Origin: Lachnospiraceae bacterium
Lineage (GTDB): Bacteria > Bacillota > Clostridia > Lachnospirales > Lachnospiraceae
Length of the DNA: 24,288 bases
Direction of reading: 5' to 3'
Assembly (NCBI GenBank): GCA_004556655.1
Contig: SFGF01000061.1
Span: forward strand, 1-24,288
The translations under genes were made by a program, and so were the position numbers. Shown here piece by piece: positions 15,724 to 21,145 of this stretch; positions within the stretch are counted from its first letter, which is position 1; every line of letters begins with the position of its first letter. A model generated the notes under the pieces. The model did no database searches and was not told the DNA's origin. It saw nothing but the letters and a program-made list of their open reading frames with translations.

Positions 15724-16105
15724 ACACACGGGGCAGTTGTGGCAATTGTGGGCAGCAATTTCAGGGTTTTCTCCTATATACAGATGTATATGTGAATAAA
15801 CTCGAAAATCCATCCACAACTTGCCACCTTGCCCCAAATGGCAGAAAGGATGTGATTCCATTGCAGTAATGACACAGGCTGACTGCGGTTAGCATATCGC
15901 AGTCGGCACAGACGCTCTCAATCATATGCATTGTGATTGATAAGAGTATAGATTTTCACTTTATCTGATGTGGCTCTTACCCCAGGGGGGAGATCAAATC
16001 TAAACGAACCTTCTCCCAGGGGAACGGTGCCGCAATCGCACAGAAATTCAAAGCGTATTCAAAGATAAAAAACCGAGAAATCAAACAGAAATGGAGGACA
16101 ACAGG
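15724..16105 (+). other. Structured non-coding gap before the small terminase
   Basis: No credible gene is seen in 380 bp. It has several inverted repeats. An imperfect long pair joins 15730-15752 and 15814-15835 (shared pieces GGGGCA, GTGGCAA, TTGTGG). GACTGCG (15881-15887) pairs with CGCAGTC (15898-15904). CAATCA (15919-15924) pairs with TGATTG (15934-15939). Two CCAGGGG-containing blocks occur near 15983 and 16016. In cos-type phages the packaging site lies just upstream of the terminase genes, so this is where a cos or pac site would be looked for; nothing proves one. A decayed gene is another option. Confidence 0.4.
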
Positions 16106-16663
16106 ATGTCAAAAGACGGAACGAACCGTGGCGGTTCTCGCCCCGGAGCAGGCAGAAAGCCGAAAGCATTAACTGAAAAACTGGCCAATGGAAATCCCGG
16201 CGGCAGAAAGCTGACCATGGTGGACTTTGGAAGTGATGCCGCAGACTTGCAGGGTGCCGAAATGCCCCCGGTCAAGGAATATTTGAAAGCAAAGCAGAAG
16301 GACGGAAGTGTCACCTGTGCCGAGGATATCTTCAAGGAGACCTGGGAGTGGCTGCATGAGCGAAAATGCGACCAGCTGATTCCTACCCAGCAGATCGAGC
16401 AGTATGCCATGTCTGTGGCTCGTTGGATTCAGTGTGAGGAGGCTGTGTCCGAGTATGGCTTCCTTGCCAAGAAACCTACGGGAACCGTGATCTCCTCTCC
16501 CTATGTGACGATGGGCAGGGAGTATATGAAACAGGCCAACACCGCTTGGTACCAGATATACCAGGTGGTGAAGGAGAACTGCACTGTGGAGTTCAATGGC
16601 CCGACTCCGCAGGATGATGTGATGGAGCGTCTGCTCCGTGTTCGAATGGGCAACAGAATTTAG
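16106..16663 (+). CDS. terS: Phage terminase small subunit, P27 family
   Basis: This 185-aa protein matches the P27-type small terminase, the part of a packaging motor that recognises phage DNA. The N-terminus is basic and glycine-rich (RPGAGRKPK), followed by the family's GNPGGRKL. The body is helical (IFKETWEWLHE, QQIEQYAMSVARWIQ, YMKQANTAWYQIYQVV). The frame opens at ATG 16091, but GGAGG (16093-16097) sits 8 bp before ATG 16106, so that start is chosen. The large subunit normally follows directly; here the major capsid gene follows instead, 21 bp on. A helper phage's large subunit would be needed for packaging, as in phage satellites, or the gene is a remnant. The frame is intact. Confidence 0.88.
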   Translation: MSKDGTNRGGSRPGAGRKPKALTEKLANGNPGGRKLTMVDFGSDAADLQGAEMPPVKEYLKAKQKDGSVTCAEDIFKETWEWLHERKCDQLIPTQQIEQYAMSVARWIQCEEAVSEYGFLAKKPTGTVISSPYVTMGREYMKQANTAWYQIYQVVKENCTVEFNGPTPQDDVMERLLRVRMGNRI

Positions 16664-16684
16664 GGAATATGGAGGAAAACTATA

Positions 16685-17704
16685 ATGAAAGAAATCAAGA
16701 CTGTAGATGAACTGATGGATCATCTGGAAGAACTGAAACACAACCTCACCGGGGCGAAGCCTGCTGTGGATGCCACTGAGGAACAGAAGAATGCAAAAGC
16801 TGCCTATAACCGTGCCTTTTGGGAACATATGTATTCCGGCATCCCTGAAAATACACTCCGTGATGGCGGTGACACGGCAAAGGGATTCCTTGTGCCGGAC
16901 ACTTATGAAGATAAGCTGATGGAAACCTTGAGGGATGCGAACTTTCTCCGCAGCATCGGTACGGTGCTGAATACCACACAGGATTTGCATATTCCGGTTG
17001 TGATGAAAAACGGAGATGCACAGTGGATCGGTGAAACAGAACGCTATTGTAATGCAGATATTGAATTTGGCGAGATCGTTCTCGGAGCGCACAAATTGGG
17101 AACAATGACACTTTTGTCCGAAGAACTGCTGGCGGATTCCGGCATTGATCTGGAAGCGTACATTGCACAGGAATACAAAGAGCGTATTGCCGTCTCGGAG
17201 GAAGAAGCCTTTCTTGTAGGTGACGGTATCGGTAAGCCTCTTGGGTTGGTACATCAGGCTGAAGTCGGCACGACTACTGAGCAGAGCGGAAAAATCAGCA
17301 TGGACGATATGCTCGATCTGATACATTCGGTAAAACAGGGATACCGTGACAAGGAAAGTGCGTTCTTCGTGATGTCTGAAGACGCTTTCAATGAACTGCA
17401 TAAAATCAGAGTCCGTGATGGCCGTTACATCTGGAATCCTCATTTCAAGGATGATGGATATGAAACACTGTTCGGTTACCGGGTATATGTTTCTTCTCAT
17501 ATGGATGACATTGGCCCCGGAAATAAGCCGGTGCTGTTTGGTAATTTCAGCTACTTCTGGATCGGTGACCGTGGCAAGCGCAACATTAAGCGCCTGAACG
17601 AAGCCTACGCCAAGTTCGGACAGGTAGGATTCCTGCTCTCGGAGCGTGTGGATTCCAAGCTGGTACTAAAGGATGCAGTTAAGGCTCTGAAGGTCGCAGA
17701 GTAA
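16685..17704 (+). CDS. HK97-type phage major capsid protein
   Basis: This 339-aa protein has the HK97 capsid fold signature: a short helical N-terminal part (about 1-45), then GGDTAKGFLVPDTYEDKLMETL (about 60-82), IGTVLNTTQDLHIPVV, the spine segment LSEELLADSGIDLEAYIAQ, GDGIGKPLGLVH (about 180-190) and the P/A-domain end GFLLSERVDSKLVLKDAVKALKVAE. Such proteins assemble the icosahedral shell. GGAGG lies 9 bp before the ATG. The N-terminal scaffold (delta) region is short and no prohead protease or portal gene is present. A lone intact capsid gene beside a small terminase fits a capsid-encoding satellite, which would build its own shell and borrow portal and tail from a helper. Co-option for another purpose is possible. 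Confidence 0.93.
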   Translation: MKEIKTVDELMDHLEELKHNLTGAKPAVDATEEQKNAKAAYNRAFWEHMYSGIPENTLRDGGDTAKGFLVPDTYEDKLMETLRDANFLRSIGTVLNTTQDLHIPVVMKNGDAQWIGETERYCNADIEFGEIVLGAHKLGTMTLLSEELLADSGIDLEAYIAQEYKERIAVSEEEAFLVGDGIGKPLGLVHQAEVGTTTEQSGKISMDDMLDLIHSVKQGYRDKESAFFVMSEDAFNELHKIRVRDGRYIWNPHFKDDGYETLFGYRVYVSSHMDDIGPGNKPVLFGNFSYFWIGDRGKRNIKRLNEAYAKFGQVGFLLSERVDSKLVLKDAVKALKVAE

Positions 17705-17792
17705 CTCCTATTATAGGGGTGGCGCTTTGGCCCACCCTCTGGAGAAAACCATTACATGGAGGGACAACCGATTCCCTCAGACAGGAGGCATT

Positions 17793-18011
17793 ATGAATAT
17801 CATAGAAAATGAAGCGGAAGTCAAATTGCCTGTCAGCGAGAAATATCTGCTGTCCATCCGTGAATCCGCAGCATATTTTAACATCGGCATTAAGAAAATG
17901 CGCAGACTGGCAGAGGATAACCTGGGCGGATTCGCTGTGTTCAGCGGAAACCGCTATCTCATAAATCGCACAAAATTCGAGCGTTTTATCGAGCAATCTT
18001 CTGAGATTTAA
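17793..18011 (+). CDS. xis: Excisionase (Tn916 Xis-like), first copy
   Basis: This 72-aa DNA-binding protein resembles the Tn916-family excisionase, which bends DNA at the element ends and turns the integrase toward excision. The HTH reads SIRESAAYFNIGIKKMRRLAED (about residues 21-42), followed by the wing SGNRYLINR. AGGAGG (17783-17788) lies 4 bp before the ATG; a longer frame back to 17727 lacks a ribosome site. It is closely related to the gene at 18107: both share SIRE, GIGIK-like, MRRLAE and GNRYLI. It is followed by a long inverted repeat. Its place just before the integrase supports the role. Confidence 0.82.
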   Translation: MNIIENEAEVKLPVSEKYLLSIRESAAYFNIGIKKMRRLAEDNLGGFAVFSGNRYLINRTKFERFIEQSSEI

Positions 18012-18020
18012 TTCCGTTTT

Positions 18021-18108
18021 ATCTGCCATTAGTAGTTGACTTCTTGGGAATAGTACGGGAATATACGATGACCCGAGAAGTCACGCTACTAAAGGAGGAT
18101 TGGCAGAT
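18021..18108 (+). promoter_or_regulatory. Long inverted repeat with the ribosome site in a bulge
   Basis: ATCTGCCA (18021-18028) pairs with TGGCAGAT (18101-18108). TTAGTAG (18029-18035) pairs with CTACTAA (18086-18092). TGACTTCT (18037-18044) pairs with AGAAGTCA (18076-18083), and GGG (18046-18048) with CCC (18072-18074). The 3' arm alone carries an extra AGGAGGAT (18093-18100), the ribosome site of the second excisionase, whose ATG at 18107 lies in the outermost stem. Folded RNA would hide the start codon while exposing or straining the ribosome site. It may regulate translation, or be a DNA site for Int/Xis. Confidence 0.65.
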
Positions 18109-18370
18109 GGAAGAAAAGAAAAATGCATGGGGCAGAACCAGCAACATCCCCATCAACGAAAAGTATATGCTTTCTATCAGGGAGGCATCCGATTACTTCG
18201 GTATCGGCATCAAAAACATGAGAAGGCTGGCAGAAAACAATACCAACAAGTTCGCACTCTACTTCGGCAACCGATATCTTATCGTTCGGCATTTGTTTGA
18301 GGAATATATCATGGAGTGCCTGAACAACGGATGCATGGAGGAGGTATGCGAATGCGAAGACCAAGAATAG
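18107..18370 (+). CDS. Excisionase (Tn916 Xis-like), second copy
   Basis: This 87-aa protein is a paralogue of the preceding excisionase with the same HTH (SIREASDYFGIGIKNMRRLAEN, about 25-46) and wing (FGNRYLIVR), plus an acidic cysteine-containing tail (CMEEVCECEDQE). AGGAGG lies 8 bp before ATG 18107; the frame upstream to 18044 lacks a ribosome site and runs through the inverted repeat. Two excisionase-like genes in tandem may share duties, one controlling excision and the other transcription, but this is inference. Its end overlaps the next small gene by 19 bases. Confidence 0.8.
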   Translation: MEEKKNAWGRTSNIPINEKYMLSIREASDYFGIGIKNMRRLAENNTNKFALYFGNRYLIVRHLFEEYIMECLNNGCMEEVCECEDQE

Positions 18371-18597
18371 AAGAAAAGGAAACCCTGACGGTCGAGGAGG
18401 CTATCAGCCTTTTCACACTCAGCCGGAGGAAGTTCTGGAAACTGATGAATGGCATGGACACGATTCCGTTCCTTGCGATGTATGGGAGCAGACGGCTCAT
18501 CATCCGGTCGGAACTGGAACTGTGGCTGCAGAATCATCCGCATGAGAAGGAGGCGTTGAAGAATGGCACGTACAGGAAGACCGCCCAGGAGGCGTGA
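18352..18597 (+). CDS. Small helix-turn-helix protein, excisionase-like
   Basis: This 81-aa protein has a MerR/Xis-like HTH: LTVEEAISLFTLSRRKFWKLM (about 12-32) and a wing (YGSRRLIIR) followed by a helix (SELELWLQNHP). It is more distant from the two excisionases but has the same plan. GGAGGAGG (18337-18344) lies 7 bp before ATG 18352. It overlaps the preceding gene by 19 bases and the integrase by 35 bases, so xis-HTH-int form one translationally coupled unit. It probably acts as a third recombination directionality or regulatory factor. Confidence 0.72.
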   Translation: MRRPRIEEKETLTVEEAISLFTLSRRKFWKLMNGMDTIPFLAMYGSRRLIIRSELELWLQNHPHEKEALKNGTYRKTAQEA

Positions 18598-19843
18598 TGC
18601 AAAGAACCGTGTTCTCCGAAGGGGAGAATCCCTCCGGGCAGACGGGAAATATCAGTTCAAATACTATGTAAACGGCAAACCGAAGTTTGTGTACAGTTGG
18701 CGGCTTGAGCCGACTGACAAGCTGCCCCAGGGCAAAAAGCCCTGTCTTTCCCTCCGGGAACTGGAGAAGCAGATCGGATACGACCTCGACAATCAGCTTG
18801 ATCCCACAGGAAAGAATCTGACGGTCATCGAGTTAGTAGACCGATACCTTGCCACCAAGACTGGAGTGAAGCCGAGTACGAAGATGAACTACAATTTTGT
18901 GCGGAATATCCTGCTGAATGAGCCTTTCGGTGAGAAAAAGATCGGTATGGTCAAGACCTCCGATGCAAAGCTGTTTCTCATCAAACTGCAGGAGGATGGC
19001 AGAAGGTACAGTACCGTCAAGACCGTGCGTGGTGTCCTCCGTCCGGCATTTCAGATGGCGGTGGACGATGATGTCCTTGTTAAGAACCCCTTCGGCTTTG
19101 AACTTGCCGGAGTGGTGGTGAACGACACCGTTACGAGGGAGGCCATCACGAAAGACCAGATGCGGAAGTTCCTCAAGTTTGTCCGGGATGATAATGTGTA
19201 CTGCAAATACTACGAGGCATTCTACATCCTGTTCCACACCGGAATGCGAATCTCCGAATTCTGTGGGCTTACTATCAAAGATATAGATCTGGAGAACAAT
19301 ATCGTCACCATCGACCATCAGCTTTTGCGGACATCCAAGATGGAGTACATCATCCAGTCCACAAAGACCAATGCCGGAACACGGAAACTTCCGATTACAG
19401 AGGATGTGGCATACTGCTTCCGGGCAATCATTGAGGACAGGTCCACACCGAAGGTGGAAAAGTTCGTGGATGGTTACAGTGGCTTTCTGTACCTGGACAA
19501 GGATGGGATGCCGGAGGTGGCTATGCACTGGCAGCATCGATTCAACCATGCCGTACAGAGGTACAACGACATCTACCGAGTGCAGATGCCGAATATCACG
19601 CCCCATGTGTGCCGCCACACCTATTGCTCCAACATGGCGAAAGCCGGAATGAATCCGAAAACCCTCCAGTACCTTATGGGGCATTCGGATATCGGTGTGA
19701 CCATGAACACCTATACGCACCTGGGGCTGGAGGATGCCAAAGACGAGATGATTCGTATGGAAGAACTGAACGCAGCCAAGAGGGAACTGGAAAAGACCAC
19801 AGGCGAAAAGCCTGTGACCCAGAAGATGTTCCGGGCAATTTAA
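18563..19843 (+). CDS. int: Tyrosine integrase, Tn916 type
   Basis: This 426-aa site-specific recombinase integrates and excises the element. It has an N-terminal basic arm-binding domain (about 1-80, AP2-like: GESLRADGKYQFKYYVNGK), a SAM-like core-binding domain (about 85-175) and a C-terminal catalytic domain. Catalytic residues are all present: R229 (TGMRISE), K268 (STKTNAG), H348 and R351 (HVCRHTY), H374 (LMGHSD) and nucleophile Y384 (MNTYTHLG). AAGGAGG lies 9 bp before the ATG. The N-terminal domain in relatives binds short repeats near the element ends, here possibly the TTTACTAC repeats. The gene is 4.3 kb from the nearer terminal repeat, farther than usual, because Hachiman lies between. 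Confidence 0.95.
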   Translation: MARTGRPPRRRDAKNRVLRRGESLRADGKYQFKYYVNGKPKFVYSWRLEPTDKLPQGKKPCLSLRELEKQIGYDLDNQLDPTGKNLTVIELVDRYLATKTGVKPSTKMNYNFVRNILLNEPFGEKKIGMVKTSDAKLFLIKLQEDGRRYSTVKTVRGVLRPAFQMAVDDDVLVKNPFGFELAGVVVNDTVTREAITKDQMRKFLKFVRDDNVYCKYYEAFYILFHTGMRISEFCGLTIKDIDLENNIVTIDHQLLRTSKMEYIIQSTKTNAGTRKLPITEDVAYCFRAIIEDRSTPKVEKFVDGYSGFLYLDKDGMPEVAMHWQHRFNHAVQRYNDIYRVQMPNITPHVCRHTYCSNMAKAGMNPKTLQYLMGHSDIGVTMNTYTHLGLEDAKDEMIRMEELNAAKRELEKTTGEKPVTQKMFRAI

Positions 19844-19862
19844 TATGGAAGAAAATCAGAGA

Positions 19863-19933
19863 ACGCTTTGTTGACTGTGATGGTTGGCAGGGCGTTTTTA
19901 TTGTTGTGGCGATGTTGACTGTTATGTTATAAT
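19863..19933 (+). promoter_or_regulatory. Weak terminator followed by an extended -10 promoter
   Basis: AACGCT (19862-19867) can pair with GGCGTT (about 19891-19897), followed by TTTTA, a loose terminator after int. Then TG-T-TATAAT (19925-19933), an extended -10, with a TTGTGG-like -35 about 18 bp upstream. It would drive the small HTH gene at 19980 and perhaps Hachiman. The block resembles 830-887 in the left flank. Confidence 0.55.
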
Positions 19934-19979
19934 GTATCTCAATAAGATTATTTTGTGCATCTGCAAGGAAGGTGGCTAC

Positions 19980-20201
19980 ATGGTTAAAAATAATATCGAA
20001 GTCGATGTAAAAGTGAAATGTATCGAGACTGGGAAAACCCAAGTGCAGATTGCAGAAGAGATAAATACTACGAGCCAGTATGTGAACCGTGTCATTAAAA
20101 AGAAAGATGGCGTTATCAATAATACTTTCGTTCAGATGATGGAAGCTCTCGGCTATGATATAGAGCTTATTTATGTGAAACGAGATGTAAACAATGCCTA
20201 G
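19980..20201 (+). CDS. Small HTH protein upstream of Hachiman
   Basis: This 73-aa protein is a single helix-turn-helix of the Xre/lambda-repressor type: KCIETGKTQVQIAEEINTTSQYVNRVI (about residues 13-39), then a short helix (NNTFVQMMEALGYDIELIYV). AAGGAAGG precedes the ATG. It is transcribed toward hamA, 137 bp away, from the promoter at about 19925. It might regulate the Hachiman genes or be an element gene; nothing in the sequence decides. Bases 20202-20276 show no feature I can support. Confidence 0.7.
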   Translation: MVKNNIEVDVKVKCIETGKTQVQIAEEINTTSQYVNRVIKKKDGVINNTFVQMMEALGYDIELIYVKRDVNNA

Positions 20202-20276
20202 AGCATAATAACATCTTTCATTCTTAGTCAAGAACACACTATTTAGAATCCTAGATTGTCAGACGGGGTGAGTCAC

Positions 20277-20327
20277 ATGGACATCTGGAGTATAGGAATG
20301 CTTTATACCGATTGTGAGCAGAAGTGA
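20277..20327 (+). CDS. Possible 16-aa leader peptide before hamA
   Basis: ATG 20277, 7 bp after GGGGTG (20264-20269), opens a 16-codon frame MDIWSIGMLYTDCEQK with TGA at 20325-20327. That stop touches the hamA ribosome site AAGGAAG (20327-20333). Termination here would bring ribosomes to hamA, so coupling is possible. It is short enough to be chance. Confidence 0.3.
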   Translation: MDIWSIGMLYTDCEQK

Positions 20328-20338
20328 AGGAAGATAAA

Positions 20339-21145
20339 ATGCTGAATTTTGACAAACCATTATATTTGAGTTGGCTCAAAGCAAAAGATATTGTGATTGA
20401 TCATGAACATAAAATATGCTGCTTCCAATTAGAGTACGATATTAGTGATGATGTTGTACTCAATGACTGGGCTAAGCATATTCGTAGACATAATATCAGT
20501 GACGATGAACTTGAGGATGAGCTGGAAATGACAGGAATGAACCACTATGAATATCTTTCACAGAATATCATTCCAGACAAAACAATTAGATTAGGATCTA
20601 CAACGATAAGCGGTGAATTTGCAGAGATACTTACTTATGATATTAGAGAGCATATTTGGGGAGAGCAGGCTCTGAGAGGAAGACATACATTTAAAGCGAC
20701 TCCAGAACAAGGAGTGACTGGTAGCGATATCCTTACATACACACTAATTACAGGCGGAACTTCCAATATTGATGATACCTTGTTCATTACCGAATCAAAG
20801 GCGGTGCTGTCACAGACTGATTATTCTGTTATTACAAAGGCGTTTAGTGACTCATCAAAAGATACATTTAGATATTCGGTTTCGTTAACCTATCTTGCAA
20901 GACTGTACCGTGCAAATGGCGATCAGGAAAAGAGAGATGTAGTGCGTAGATTTGTAAATAAATTTGAGAAGGATTATCGTCAAGAATATGAAGGCTCGGC
21001 TACAACGTCTGTCAATTCATATGATGAGAACAAGGTTATTAGGGAATACGACAACGGAGCACAATTTAAAAGAACTATTTTTGTCTACGGAAAGAGTCTT
21101 CTGGAATTAGCGAAAAATTTATATGAGAGGGCTTGCCATGTCTAA
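20339..21145 (+). CDS. hamA: Hachiman anti-phage system nuclease HamA (DUF1837)
   Basis: This 268-aa protein is a DUF1837 member, the HamA effector of the Hachiman defence system. Known for the family: HamA is a PD-(D/E)xK-type nuclease held by the HamB helicase and released to degrade DNA when damage or phage is sensed. The expected residues are visible: D130 in VTGSDIL and E152-x-K154 in FITESKAVL, preceded by GEFAEIL and RGRHTF. ATG 20339 follows AAGGAAG by 5 bp; a GTG start at 20324 would add five residues. The gene is AT-rich compared with the integrase, suggesting a separate origin. It overlaps hamB by 8 bases. DUF1837 plus a large helicase makes the call strong. Confidence 0.88.
   Translation: MLNFDKPLYLSWLKAKDIVIDHEHKICCFQLEYDISDDVVLNDWAKHIRRHNISDDELEDELEMTGMNHYEYLSQNIIPDKTIRLGSTTISGEFAEILTYDIREHIWGEQALRGRHTFKATPEQGVTGSDILTYTLITGGTSNIDDTLFITESKAVLSQTDYSVITKAFSDSSKDTFRYSVSLTYLARLYRANGDQEKRDVVRRFVNKFEKDYRQEYEGSATTSVNSYDENKVIREYDNGAQFKRTIFVYGKSLLELAKNLYERACHV

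Noticed and set aside
16169..17500. 443-aa minus-strand open frame over terS and capsid
   Set aside because: The plus strand carries two recognised phage genes with good ribosome sites; this frame is their antisense shadow.
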